The notes: a model not told the origin generated them from the sequence alone. A stretch of 64,000 nucleotides of DNA from Macrolepiota albuminosa (GCA_027475525.1 JAMWFC010000054.1:248001-312000), one strand, 5' to 3'. Numbered from the stretch's first letter, positions 41,260 through 53,717 are shown. A program made the numbers and translations.

Positions 41260-41877
41260 ATGATTACACTTATGGTTGATCCTCACATGGAGTTAGCCCC
41301 AGATTTCAGAGCGGATCATCACAGGTTTACCAGAGAAGTCTTTGCTCACAATGGAGAGGGAATGTCAGATGAGCAGGCAGCTGAAGCCCTATCCAACCTA
41401 TGGTCAGCAGCTCTGGAACATAGAAAGGTTATTTGGGAAGCAAAACAAGAAGAGAGAGAGGCTGCAGATAGAGCAGACAGGGGCCTCAATAGAGAACCTT
41501 CTCCAGGGTGAGCAGTTGACAATGTGATGTTGGGATCCAGACAGTCGAGGGAGCACTCCCCTGAAAACGAGGATAAAGCTCCAAACTTAGTTGCTAGAAT
41601 GCCCATGCCAGATGTTATTGAGTATCCACTCATGCGCTTTGCTATTAAAAAACTCAGAAAGCATGAATACATTGAACTTAGTTACTTCATGCTGGAAGGC
41701 AGAGCTGAAGCTGCAAGAAACAAATTGATCTCATCGAGTGAAATTTTTACTTTGGCTAAAGAAGGTGATGTGCTTTTGCTTAAACCAGTAATCAATTTCA
41801 AAGAGGCTAAAGGGAAAGCAATGCAAGATAAAGATCTTGTGCTTCCTCCAAGAGAGCTGGCCTGCCAACATGATTGA
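41260..41877 (+). pseudogene. DIRS gag-like ORF1
   Basis: Two adjacent frames (41260-41511 and 41524-41877). The first has a charged helical tail (AALEHRKVIWEAKQEEREAA). The second has MRFAIKKLRKHEYIELSYFM and LEGRAEAARN, a pattern I associate with basidiomycete DIRS gag-like proteins. It continues in broken frames (AMHAFFFHLTNYKLCNDGSD, 41880-42110) and a CCHC knuckle near 42855-42900 (C-L-G-C-K-K-K-D-H-K-A-Q-K-C). Between 42110 and 42480 there is no coding signal; the segment ends in a TTTATGCAG acceptor-like sequence and could hold an intron. Confidence 0.65.
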
Positions 41878-42899
41878 GGCAATGCATGCATTCTTTTTCC
41901 ATCTAACTAATTATAAGCTGTGTAATGATGGATCTGATGGTCTAAAAGTGCTGATCCTGTATCAAGCCTGAGTCAGGCAAAAATGGCACTGGAAGATAAA
42001 GAACCCTCCTAAGGCTGGCATTTTGCATATCAGACTGATAGATGATAAAGTTTTGAGGATGCTAAAAGATCAAATTTATGATGCAAAGAGGAGTGTGCTT
42101 ATCAGCAGTGAGTAACTTCAGCATACCAGAGCTTACAACATTACTAATAAAGCACAAACCTTTTTTCAAAACTGGTGAATGTACTTGGTTTATTATGCTT
42201 TATTTCTTGCTTATTTGTGAATGGTACTTGCTTAAACTGGCATGCCTTCCCAACAGCATGTGGCGCAATAATTGCTTATAATAATGCTTTATACCAGGAA
42301 TCCTTGATCTATCATAAGTTTCTGTGTCATATTAATTTTGCTTTATGCAGGGAATATAATGGTGGATGTCTTCCATTAATGTGGACATCCTACTGGCTTT
42401 AATTTGCATAAATTTCCTGCATGTGTTATATGCTATATTTTTATGGCCTCTCAATTTGGGCTCAAATAGACTTACACTTGCTAAAAAATGAAGCCACAAC
42501 ACTGGCTACTACAAGCAAGGGAAAAAGGAGGTGTTTTTCCTCCCCAGCTTGAGACAATGAAGCTTCTAGCTCCTATAGTGGCAGACACAGAAAAGAGGCA
42601 AAAGGCAGTGAGTATTTTCAGCACCATGCAGGTTCTTCCAGTAGCTCATTGGGATCAACCAATGCAGCCTGTGCAGTATGCCTTGGTCAACACACCCACA
42701 ATATCTGGCACTGCAGTGCCCAAGACCTCTGAAATGGAAAAAAGGCTTATGTATCACAAAACAAGAGTGGGTGGCTTATCAACCCAGAAGGAAAGAAGTT
42801 GTGCACCAATTGGCAGAAACTCCGAGATTGTTTCATCCTCTCACATGACCACAAGCATGAATGTTTAGGTTGCAAAAAGAAGGATCACAAAGCTCAGAA

Positions 42900-43690
42900 G
42901 TGCAATCTGGCTCAGTCAATTTAAGTTTGCTCCACTCTACAAACCTGCTGAATGGCAACAAGAAATTGACCAGGCAGGAGCAGCAGACTTGTATCCTAAT
43001 CTGGCCTGGCATCTGCAGTTTGGTTTCAACGCTGGAATACTGAGCATTTTGCACACCTATACCCCTCCCAATAAGCAATCAATTAGTTCATTTCCCAATG
43101 AGTTTGACAGCATCGTCCAGTCGGAACTTTCCAAGGGTCGTTATCTGGGACTTTTTAATAAAAAACAAGTACAAGACATTCTTGGTCCTTTTCAAACCTC
43201 CCTGCTATGTATTATCCTGAAACCAAATAAGCCTGGCAAGTTTTGACTCATTCAGGACTTCTCATACCCACACTCCAGCACATTATTGAGTAATAAGTGA
43301 TCAATTAATAGTGCAATCGACTCTTTCCAATTCCCCTGCACATGGGATACATTTGATAGTGTTTATTTACTCATTTTGAGACTTCCACTTGGATTCTAAG
43401 CAGCTGTGCAGGATGTCAAGGAAGCTTATCACACTATTCCAATCTTGCCATTGCAATGGCCTGGTTTGGTTGTCAGATTATGTGAGCCCAATTTCTTTGC
43501 TATCAACACTATAGGTTGTTTTGGGTTGAGGTCTGGTTGCGGTTGCTATAGAATCATGGATGATGCTGGCGCATACATCATATGGGCTAACAGAATGGGG
43601 CCTGTCTCAAAATGGGTTGATGATCACTTGTTCTTCCAAATCAGGCAAGAACACATTGAGGAATACAATTCCAAGTGTCAGCTGTGGTGA
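42900..43690 (+). pseudogene. DIRS reverse transcriptase
   Basis: One frame (42989-43246 and 43406-43690 share phase) reads YPNLAWHLQFGFNAGILSIL, GLFNKKQVQDILGPFQTSLL, then after a TGA (KPGKF, stop, LIQDFSYP) AVQDVKEAYHTIPILPLQWP, a CFGLRSGCGCY block and catalytic KWVDDHLFFQI. The V-D-D triad is intact. Stops at 43244-43246 (TGA), 43300 (TGA) and 43398 (TAA) inactivate it. Confidence 0.82.
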
Positions 43691-43699
43691 GAAGACATT

Positions 43700-45100
43700 C
43701 ACAGAGATGGAGGGAGAACGCATAAGGGTGGAAGAATATGGTATGAAGGAAAAAGAGACTACAACAACAAACTGGAAGAATATGATGAGGACATGGAATT
43801 TCCAATACTTGACTTGTCTCATACCTCTCCAAGGTCTGAAGAAGACCAGCAATACTCCTACACTATGCAGGATCTTGATGCATTATCTCATAGATTGAGT
43901 ATTCCATGGGAACAGGACAAAGACATTTCATTCAGTAATGCCATTCCTTACATTGGTTTCTTGTGAGATATTGAATGGTGTCAGGTTAGCCTCTCAAAAG
44001 AAAAAAGAGATAAATATTTGCAAGCAATTGCTGAGTAGAAAAAGTCCAAAACTCATACTTTTGAAGATGCTCAAAAGCTATATGGAAAACTGTTACATTC
44101 CTGTTATGTGTTACCAAGAGGATGTGCTTTCCTCACAAGCTTGGAAGTATTCATGGTAATCTTCAGTAACCATCTGTTCATGCCAAGAACTCTGCCAAGG
44201 AGAACAGCAGCAGACTTGGACTAGTGAGTACTTTCTGAATTAACAATTTGTGAATCAAAGCCTTACCTCAACATCTAAGCCTTCTCTGATGCAAGCTCCT
44301 CTACCAGGATCAGTATCACCATTGACAAGAAATGGTGGGGGTGGCATCTTCTTCCAGGATGAAGAGATAAAAGCCAAGACATTGGCTGGGCTGAGGCTGT
44401 TGGATTTTTTTTCCTAGTGGCAACAATTGCATGCATGTGATGTGATGGAGAGAGAATCAAAGTGTTTGGTGACAACACAGGTGTTGTCAAAGGATGGTGA
44501 GCTGGAAGAAGCTGGAATAAAAGCGTCAATGAGGTTTTTCAACAAGTTCATGAAACTTGTGAGCAATTCAAGCTATCTATCTGCACTCAATACATACCAA
44601 GTGGCCCTTCAAGGGGAATCTATCCTCCCAAAAGCCTACTATTACCCCCCATTCCTATACCCAAACAAATTGCTAAGTTTGTCATCAACCTTGACCTCTC
44701 CATCATTCAGGAAGACAGCTGCAGTAAAGGTGATTAAATTTTCATCACCAGAAAGAGTAAGAAAGTGGACAACATTCCACAAGAGTCTCCAAACAAGGTC
44801 TGACAGAAGCAATTTGAGGAATGGTGGCAGCTCTCAGATCACTGAGAAAAGGGCTTATTCTCATGACACAACTTCAGTTCCTCCTGTTATTGGCAAAAGA
44901 AGACCAATGCCATATCCAAAGAGATTAGATCTTGCAGTCTCTACTCTCAGACCTCATGTTGCAGCTTGTGACAGGCTGAAACTATAGAAGCTATGTAAGC
45001 CACACAGTGATGGTTCTCAGGAGGACATCACTTGCCTCTCTGATGGAGAAGCTGAAAACATATTTGCAGTCATGAGTGCAGGGGGGAGGAGCAGGGCTTG
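43700..45100 (+). pseudogene. DIRS RNase H region and linker
   Basis: Frames shift repeatedly. Recognisable pieces are ISITIDKKWWGWHLLPG followed by DIGWAEAVGFFFLVATIACM near 44310-44430, VFGDNTGVVKGW near 44460, and PSRGIYPPKSLLLPPIPIPK near 44610-44670, a characteristic DIRS RNase H tail. The open frame 44427-44987 (186 codons) is in a different phase and is mostly an out-of-frame shadow. Confidence 0.65.
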
Positions 45101-46149
45101 ACTGTATGTTTGCGATGAGCAAGAGAGGAGAGTTTGGATAACTTGGCGTTCAAGCCAATCCAAGTTTTGCCTTTAATAGGCTCATCAGATCCTTTGAATC
45201 TCCTTGGTTTTTCCGCTTCTATTGTTTTCTATTGTTTTTCAATAGACAATAGCCCATGTGGTTTCTAGTTAATTAGTGTGGCGTACAACTATAATGTTAT
45301 TGTTTTCCTTATAGTGCAGAATAATGACTTATTGTTCTGCCCACACAATTACTTACTTGTTCTTGCTTATACCATTGTTTTGTTGCCATCCAAGGCAGGG
45401 GAACAAGGCCATTTGTGAGTCAATAGTAATGGCGCACCTTGTTCTATACATAGCAACGACAAAATGTCATTGTGCCTCCTTTTGAAGACCGGTTTGCCAG
45501 CTAGTGTTCATGGGCTCTATGACACATATACTGACTAGGGATATCAGGCTTGTATAGAGTGTGTAAGTTTTAACTGTACATTGTCTTTTAAGATCAATAG
45601 TTACTTACATTTAGAATACTCAGGTTGGTTTATGTCTAAGTATATAACATGTGGTTAGTATGTCTGCATTCCAGCACTAAATGTAGTAACTTGCCGCATG
45701 GGATACGGTATAAACTAGTGTATTATTTGGATATCATTATTACGGTAGACCTGCTATCAGGGACTTTTTTGGTTCAAAAGGCAGGTAGGCCATATTGATC
45801 CATGATTATATCTCTATGAGAACCCACCGTTATTTCATTGGGGTAGTATGAACAGACAGGGAGTACCTATGACTCTTACAGACCTGGTGTATTGTGCTTT
45901 TCCTTGCATTTCTGTGTTGAGCGGCCGGTAGTGGGGCGTTGCTTGAGTACATTTAGGACTTACCCATAACCTTTGCTGTAGAGTGACCCCTACAGTGGTT
46001 TGGTACGTTTAAAATGCTTTCTCCAGCTGTGTCAGGCTCTTAGTCCTCAGCCCAGCGGCTCTGTTGACATACCCATGCACCTCCAGTTAGTGGTGGGGAG
46101 TTTGTTGTGATAATGCACGGGGGTTGGCAGGTTTAGCATAATCGAAAAC

Positions 46150-46949
46150 TTTATCACTGGCATTAGAGCATGGCACATATTGCATGATGTAAAGTGGAAC
46201 ATTGATGATGCAAGGATGCATACCCTCATGAGAGCGGCTGAGAAATTAGCTCCCAGCTCATCCAAAAAGAAGAAACACTGCCCCTGCACACTGGCCTTCT
46301 TAATCACCATACACAAACAACTAGGCATAGCAAACCCAAATCCTGATCTATTAAATGTAGCCATTTTCACTTGTGCCACAACCTGCTTTTACTCTGCTGT
46401 GGCAAATTTACTATTCCAACGCTGTCCTCTTTCAATCCATCACTACACATTAAGCCAAGCGATGTTTCTTGTTCTACAGACAGATCTGGCCTTCAGTCAA
46501 CAACTTTTTGCTTATCAAGAACTAAAACTGCGGTTCACAGGGAAACAGTTTCATAGGTGAAACAAAATGATTTCTCAGACCCAAAGAACACACTCAAGAA
46601 TCACTTTTGAGTCAATGAACCACCAAAAGAGGGTCTGTTATTTGCTTATAAAAACAAAAAAGGAAAGTCAACTCCTTTGACAAAAAAGAAGTTCTTGGAA
46701 ATCTTGTTAAAGGCAGCTAAAGCTGCCAGCTTGGAGCCTTTGCAAGGCTATAGTTTACATATTGGAGCCACATTGGAATATTTATTGCACGGCGTTCTAT
46801 TTGAGGCCATAAAGGCCATTGGTCGCTGGTCCAGCAACACCTTTTATGGATACTTGTCAAAGCACAAACAAATTCTTGCGCTGTACCTGCAAGCTATGCT
46901 GACATTACATGAGTCAGTCTTAAGACTTACTTTAGCATTCCAAAAGTGA
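46150..46949 (+). pseudogene. DIRS tyrosine recombinase, catalytic residues changed
   Basis: The core-binding part (ITGIRAWHILHDVKWNIDDA, then MRAAEKLAPSSSKKKKHCPC) and catalytic part (IPTLSSFNPSLHIKPSDVSC; KKKFLEILLKAAKAASLEPL; GYSLHIGATLEYLLHGVLFE; AIGRWSSNTFYGYLSKHKQI) are in three frames. The family has R in an A-R-L-G-E-F motif (here C-C-G-K-F) and H-x-L-R in the second motif (here Y-S-L-H). The nucleophile region FYGYL keeps tyrosines. It would join circular cDNA to target DNA, but this copy is dead. Confidence 0.82.
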
Positions 46950-47329
46950 AGCGCATCTTGGTGAGTGTGGTCTCTGTTTCTTGACATGGTTAGGGAGCCA
47001 TGCTATTTGTTCATGGGGATTGCAATTGTCATCACATGATGTGTTGTGGACTCCTGACCTTCAGATGGGAAATCACAGCTGACCCACCTCTCTTTTTTCA
47101 GTCAGGTTCTTCCTTGTTTTGGAAAGTTTGCTAGCACAAGGGTTTGGAGCAACCCACAATGGGTCTCACTCAAATCAGTACAGCCAATAAGTTTGATAGT
47201 ATGATATTGTAAAACATAAGCATTACATATACATTTTTGGAATGAGCCACAAAGTCAAAGAGGGACAAAGTTTAGCAAACTTGAGAACTAGATGACTTGC
47301 TTGTATGGGCTGTTGCCAGCACAGCATGT

Positions 47330-47560
47330 CTGAGATCTATCAGTTGACATTGTTCCACACTGACATAGTCTATTGCTTATATAAGCATCTGCACACTAAC
47401 ATAGGCTGCTGCTTACACAAGCATCCAGATAGATGAACAATCTAGTGAATTACATGACAGCAAAAATCAAAGATATTTTTTCCACACTGACACAGGCTGC
47501 TGCTTACATAAGCATCCAGATAGACAAACAGTCTAATGAATCACATAACAGCAAAAATTG
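47330..47560. repeat. Imperfect direct repeats
   Basis: The unit CACACTGACACAGGCTGCTG followed by CTTACATAAGCATCCAGATAGA occurs about three times with drift. The last two are spaced about 100 bp apart. The region 47000-48290 otherwise holds no gene I can see. Confidence 0.55.
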
Positions 47561-48300
47561 AAGATATTAATTTGGAGCTGACAATGTGGAGAATGGTAAG
47601 TAAGTAAGTGGAATGAAATTAGTAGACTTCTTAAGATAGGCCTGATGAAAGTATAGAAGAGTTTGCAGAAAGAAATCTTTGTATTTCTTGAGCCCTGAGA
47701 AATTCCTCAAGCATCAGAGACCTGCTCCTGAGGGAGGGGGGCCAAAAACTCAAGCTAACTACATGAGGGACTGAATAGGTATGAGTAAGAATGTAAGAAG
47801 TGTAGAATGAAGAAGCTATGTGAATAGGGATGGTGGAAGGGGATCTCAAATTGACACATGATATAAGAGATTAATCCAATGGACAGCTGTGAGCACAGTG
47901 TGAGACAATGATGTCAATCTCTGCTGATGCCTGCAGGTATAAATGAGAATTTAGAACAAAGCAAGCAATGGCAAAGGGTGGCCAGAATGTAGAATGTGAT
48001 GATGTGAAGGGTAAGGCATATTGATCTTGGCCCAAATTAACCCCAGGCAACACCCCTCACTTTGCCCAATCTATTTTTCCCACACACCTCAGCATCAGAA
48101 CAAACATCAACAACAAGAACCAAAATCACATGATGGCAAGAGTTAAAGACATTTTTCCCACACAGTCCACTGCACAGAAAAACCTTGATCTATTCTGGAT
48201 CTTGGAATATTTCCAGTAATATTGTACCTGTGTCGTATACTTGCACAAAAATCACATATATGCATATATCAAATTGAGTTTTATGGTTAGAATGCAGAGA

Positions 48301-50293
48301 TTATGATGTCTCTTCATTCACAATGTGAAATGTCGCCCCATATGGGGCGAGCCTGACTGTTTGGTAATGTTCCAAGTACTCAACAAGAGTGACATTGCCT
48401 TTGCTGCATAAAACCTCAAGCAATGTCTTCCCTTTAGCATCATGGATTGTTCTATCCCATCCGCAGTCAAGCAAAAGCTTCAACTTTTCCAGGCCTGCAT
48501 CGTGTTCATAATCTGTCAATGCACGGTAGAGTGCATCATGACTACATGATTGGGCACCATGATCCAAAAGGTATGTCACCATTGTATGGGAGTCCTGCAA
48601 GTAGTTTTGAATGGCAAAGTCAAGTGCTGTAAATGAGAAGTATCGCTCCTGCCCAGAGATCAGAGCTGGCTCTCGTTCAATAAGGAAAGCCACCGCGTCC
48701 AGATTGCCTGCGAATGCTGCATGATGCAAAACGGTCCAACCATCATAATCACGACAATTGAGGTCAATTCCTCGATGCAACAATTCATGAAAGTCTCCTG
48801 CATCCCCGGCAATTGCACATATATGCAAAAACTCCGCGCTCCATTGACTGCCAGATTGAAATAGGTTGGGACCACCCAAATCCAGAAGCCACCGAGATAG
48901 GACCCGATGCCTGCCTCTGAGTGCTGCTTGATAAGCTCCAGACAGTACATTCCTTATCTGTTCTTGCCAGTCCTTGAAATCAGCTGTAGGTTCGTCTAGC
49001 AGAGTCTTAGGATCGAAGAACTTCATAAAAGTTTCAATCATTCGGCCATATTTGTTGTTTTTTCCAATCTCGTCCCCCATGGAAGATGCTGAATACGTAT
49101 CAGGCAATCTTGATAGACAATATTTGATTGCAGAGAGAAGATACCTCTTTCCTGAGCTTGGGTTAAGATCTACACTGCCAGGACAGCCTGGATACCATTC
49201 ATTAAGCAAGCCACAAGTCCCCTCAATGACAATTTCTTTCACAGAGGGGTTACATGAGTGGTTGAAAGCCCACTCCAAGGAGTTGTGATGGAGAAGATAA
49301 ATAGATGATGGGCTGAACGCTGCATCATGCTCTGCTAGTTTTAAAGACCGCCTTGCCACCCATCGTGGTTGCCACAAGTGCCATGGTCTCAAGGAGCGAT
49401 TAAGCATACGCCAGAGATTCCGGCACGTGTATCCTGTAGTATATACAGCATACAATAGAGGTTTCGTTAAATAGAACACGAAGGGGATGCGGTAAGGACA
49501 AGCAATGTCCAAGGCAGGAACCATGGAGGATCCAAAGTAGAAGAGAAACGTAAGAGCAGTGATCACAGAAACGATTCCAGATATTGGACGGGACAATTGT
49601 GAAACATAGAGAGCTAGTCCAACCAGAAAGATCGCAACTGAGCAATGTAGGATCAATGGGAGACTCTGAATAATGTCGCCGAGCTTATATTTTACAAGAC
49701 CGCCAAAGCGGAATTGGCGGATTAAAGCACGGGTTCTGGCGCTCCCAGGAACGATTACAGTATATGCCTGTTCATCTGTATTAGATGGCTACAAGACCAA
49801 GATAAAGGGAGTGTACAAACTTGGATCCATTGTTTGGCTAGAACAGACAGGAGGGCAGTTGATAACGAGAGAGCGAGGCTCGTAAAAAAGAGTCCATTCA
49901 CCCATACATCTATGGCAGTGTGCGTCTGGCTTGCGGGACCCAGAGATGCTGCAGAAACAGCATCTATTCTCGTTCTATTTCCGGCGGCTCTCAATAATTG
50001 GTTGTTTTCAACAAGTAGGGATACCGTGATCTGTGCGTTATCTGGTTGAAGCGCTTGGGATGTTTGAGCGACAAACGTCGTTACAACTGCCGAGAAGAGT
50101 GCAGCCTGCGTTGGAATTAGGAAGAGATCTAGGAATGTATGTCATCAATACCCACAAAAACAAGAAGACTATCAATAATGCTCCGATAGCCTTCAATCAT
50201 GTCCGCATCGTGACTCTCAGCTTCATCAAGATATACATACCACACTCGCGCATTTTCTTCTGCTTCTTCTCCAGGTTTGTCAGGGCCGTACAT
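48301..50293 (-). CDS. DUF6535-type membrane protein with ankyrin repeats (three exons)
   Basis: Exons 50293-50156, 50105-49821 and 49767-48301; introns 50155-50106 (GTGGGT...CGCAG, 50 bp) and 49820-49768 (GTTTGT...AACAG, 53 bp), both phase 0; product 629 residues. Exon 1 has ENARVWYVYLDEAESHDADM. Exon 2 has AVVTTFVAQTSQALQPDNAQ and a membrane helix WVNGLFFTSLALSLSTALLS followed by VLAKQWIQ, the DUF6535 hallmarks. Exon 3 adds two further membrane helices (about 175-225) and, at about 480-608, ankyrin repeats (DYDGWTVLHHAAFAGNLDAV; FTALDFAIQ; KGKTLLEVLCSKGNVTLVEY). DUF6535 proteins are widespread in Agaricomycetes and their function is unknown; the ankyrin part suggests protein binding on the cytoplasmic side. 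The start is the first in-frame ATG of exon 1, but an upstream exon is possible. No stops or frame breaks, unlike everything around it. Confidence 0.85.
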
Positions 50294-51440
50294 CTCTGTG
50301 TAATTGTAATTACGACCACCTGGAAGCTATAGGATGAATAGATATCATTGCACACCAAAGTATGACAGTACCCAAGTTATGGCCAAAGCTTGCAGGGCGC
50401 GATGCATGCAAGAGGGTTGCCATCGTGTGTAGGAAAGATGTTTATACGTGGCCGTTCTTTCACGAACCGGATCAAATAATCGTTGTTGATTGATGGATGA
50501 TTTACTAATCGCTTGGCCGTGGTATCGAAGGGAGGAAACGAAAGACAAATAAGGTAGGGGTCTTCAAATCTATCATTCTTTGCTTTGATCACATTGACAC
50601 CGGGTCATCCGTGATATTCCTGAGCGGCGGAAGAACAGGTAGTGTACGGTTGCCATCCAGGGTCAGGTCAAGTTTTTTGGTGAGCCTAAGACCTAGACGA
50701 CACGGAAGGAAAACACTGAGGATGAAGACGAGCAAAAAAGGCAATCAAACAATTCGAAAGATGTCCGTACGCTCAGTTGTCAACTTCCTTGCCTATATCT
50801 CACGGATTACTGTTTCTATCTCATCCACATACATCCTCTAACCCCGTTGTCCCGTTCCCAAGCAAGACACTCACGTCGCCTCTGATATGCCGCCACAGCT
50901 CCCCGCCTCAAGTGGAGTGCCCCCAAATAACTCTTGACTTTGGCCCTGGTTGCCTTGCCCACTTCTCAGCCCGCCGGAAGGCTCTTGCGTCCACTGATGC
51001 TCGACTCGTTCCTTGAGCCGTCGAAGCTCCGTACCCTCCTTCATCCTCACTGTCAAGGAGAATTCATGTACCATCCCATCACACACACGGTAAGCTTGTA
51101 CCAATACTGAGATTGTCTACGTTTTTTGTTCGACATCGTGCGACTGTAGATGAGAAGTTAGCTTTCTGCTAATCGTCTAACCAACCGATGTGCTTCTATG
51201 CACGTTTCGTGAAGGTTGCCCGTCAGTCAGCAACGTGTAAGGCACTCTGATCAAATGGTTTTTTCGTCTCTCATGAAATCAAGATGAGGTTTTATTTTTT
51301 ACGTCTCAGAGTCCTGTAATGAGGCTGATCGTTTCATTCTTCGAGACCCTGTGCTAACCCTTTGTTAATGCCATATATCTTTAATGTTGGACAGTTATCG
51401 CATATCACACAACCACTTTAGGATCGTAGCGGCGCACGTG
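50294..51440. other. Upstream region of the DUF6535 gene
   Basis: No coding region is recognised in about 1.1 kb. Short ORFs on both strands are unsupported. It presumably includes the promoter of the DUF6535-ankyrin gene; no TATA or element could be assigned with confidence. Confidence 0.4.
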
Positions 51441-51469
51441 TGCGCCGGTCCCCAACTCTTACATGTTCC

Positions 51470-51770
51470 TTTTTCTTTTTTTACTTGTATATTTTATTAA
51501 TTTTATTTATTGTATGTATGTATGTACTCTTCTCTTTGTTCTTTATTTTCTTTATTACTTGATTATGTTATATATGGTTATTACAGTAATTTATGTATAG
51601 ATATGATCATGATAAATGATATGATATGATACATACATTGAGTGGTATGATACGATATACATAATATATTATATTATTATATAGTAAAATAAATAATAAA
51701 ATAAATATATAAAATAAATATATATATAAATAAAATAAAATAAAATAAAATCTGTTTGAAAAAAAAACAT
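51470..51770. repeat. AT-rich low-complexity tract
   Basis: Contains TATGTATGTATG repeats (near 51514), a TATATAT-rich stretch and AAATAAAATAAAATAAAAT near 51730. No gene is seen here or in the surrounding AT-rich 51440-53240. Confidence 0.7.
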
Positions 51771-52511
51771 ATAGCAGATTGTAATCGTGAAAAACATGAA
51801 AGTTAACTTACCTACAAAAAGAAAGTAATACTACCTATTGATGTATCATTATTATTTTGTGTTGTAACATACACACACTTGTAATAAAATGAGTTTGAAG
51901 TAAGCTTGAAAAGTAAATGAAGACTTACAACACTTTTCGAAGTTGTGTTGAAAATATAGTGTCGAGTTACATGGCTGAGAATGATGTGCTTGACAATGAT
52001 ATTTTCTGCCATCCAGCTGTATGAATCACCTGAATATGGTAAGTGAACGCTTCATCAAGATATTGATTGTCGTCACTACAATGTACATGAAAGGCGGCAA
52101 CTAATTGTTGGTTCATATTGAATCCTTTTAGGGTGAGGTGTCACATGTGCGGGTCATGATGGATATAAGAGCTGACATTGTAAAGAACCAATATGTAAAA
52201 AAAAGTGCTAATATAAAGTAAAATGTGCAGAAAAACTCACTAAAATACTAGATTTTTGATGTTATAATAAGTTAGAACGTCAAGGTACTGTTTAGTGACA
52301 ATGGTGAAACCAACGTCCGCAATTTCTCTCATTTGTCTTCCATGGAAGGAGTAGGTAGACGTGTGCGGGCACCAACACTGTATATCATCAACATGTGAAA
52401 GTCCAGACATGGATGTTATGTGAGTGAAGATGTTGTTCAACATTTATACACCAAAAAAAAAGTAAACATATATGAAGTGATGTTGAGAGGAAATAACAAT
52501 TGCATACGGTT

Positions 52512-52665
52512 ATTTTTGTATAAGTGAGTGAGTGTTCACTAAAGTCATACTTCACAATGTCAACTGAACATCTTGGTTGTTTTAGCAGATTTTTGTATAA
52601 GTGAGTGAGTGTTCACTAAAGTCATACTTCACAATGTCAACTGAACATCTTGGTTGTTTTAGCAG
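52512..52665. repeat. 77-bp tandem duplication in AT-rich intergenic DNA
   Basis: Copies start at 52512 and 52589. Confidence 0.95.
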
Positions 52666-53248
52666 ATTGATATATAAGGCTTTATTGCATAGTTGTTCGA
52701 GTAATAAAACGGTTTTCCCATGGTCGCAGTCGCAGAAAATTTTTGTTTTAAGCCGCATAGATCCATAGATTGAATAGGCTGATGAAGTTGTACTTAAATT
52801 GTACTAATTGCCAGAATTTTACCTATCAAAGCATTCTAGCTCACAACAAATAGTAATAAGTACCAAGTTGAACCACAGTTGATTAATAGTATTTGCCTCC
52901 AGTAGGTGTCTGTTGAGTGAGTACATGACAATATAGACTGATGGTATCAGTTTGTTATAGCAGAAAAAGAAGCGATAAGGATATAGAATTTCCAGAGTTG
53001 TGCAGCAACATGTCCTATGAGCAAGCTAGCAGTAAGATAGTTTGAAATCAAAAATTTTAAGAAAAGACAGGAAGAAAAGAAAGAGACGTATGTATTACAT
53101 ATAATGATGATCATTATATACAATAATAATAATAAAATCATTATATAATTGTTTGTGTGAACAAATACTTATGTAATTGTTTGTGGGGACAAATACTTAC
53201 ATAATGGTTTGAGAATGAGAACGGTCAAGAGGACAACCATATATCATG

Positions 53249-53330
53249 ATGCACTGTGGGGGAGTCGAACCCGCCGCTGGTGCACAATATCAATTTATAA
53301 ATATATTCCATTGAACTACAGCAGAGGCTT
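53249..53330 (-). other. tRNA-like sequence with A and B boxes (possible SINE or tRNA relic)
   Basis: On the reverse strand an A box TAGTTCAATGG (53308-53318) lies about 47 nt ahead of a perfect B box GGTTCGACTCC (53261-53271), close to tRNA spacing. The flanking sequences do not form a seven-base acceptor stem, and the T stem has one mismatch. It is therefore either a decayed tRNA gene or the head of a tRNA-derived SINE. Anticodon not assigned. Confidence 0.4.
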
Positions 53331-53717
53331 ACTACAAGGGTATGGTGTACAGAGTAAATATCGAATTTAGAATTTTCAACTTTAAATTTATTTATACATG
53401 TGATCTATAACTATATATCATATCATTGCATCTGGTCATATTGTCTTTCATCATCTATACTTGAGACTCCCAGACAACACCAAGGTTCTTGTTGACTTTA
53501 TTCTCAGCAGCTACGGTTGTACACATGTGAGCACGAGAACCTCGAGTTTAAGTACACAGTGGTGCGCTGTATTCTCATCCTTGTTCACACTGAGCTCAAC
53601 CCCATTTTCCACTAAAAAACTTCAGACAACAATCTTATTCATTTGACAGCACATGACAACATCAAACTTTGATAGACTTGACCATAGCCCATGCACGTGC
53701 TAATGTACTTTGTATAA

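Larger units (their letters stand above)
41200..47000 (+). mobile_element. DIRS-type tyrosine-recombinase retroelement, decayed
   Basis: In order on the plus strand: gag-like ORF, CCHC zinc knuckle, DIRS-type RT, RNase H with a DIGWAEAVGF block, and a tyrosine recombinase; no integrase and no LTRs. This order and the recombinase identify a DIRS-like element rather than Gypsy or Copia. Terminal repeats were not found by eye, so the limits are approximate. About 1 kb between RNase H and recombinase (45100-46150) has no gene I can name. Confidence 0.82.

Noticed and set aside
44427..44987. Separate 186-codon gene inside the DIRS element
   Set aside because: RNase H tail motifs (DNTGVVKGW, PSRGIYPPKS) are in other phases over the same bases, so the long frame is mostly a shadow.
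47330..47560. CRISPR-like spaced repeats
   Set aside because: Repeats are long, imperfect and only about three; the genome is eukaryotic.
50611..51104. Small ORFs upstream of the DUF6535 gene
   Set aside because: Basic or Ser-rich compositions without motif, overlapping on both strands; no support as genes.
53249..53330. Functional tRNA gene
   Set aside because: A and B boxes are present, but the acceptor stem does not pair and the T stem has a mismatch; kept only as tRNA-like.
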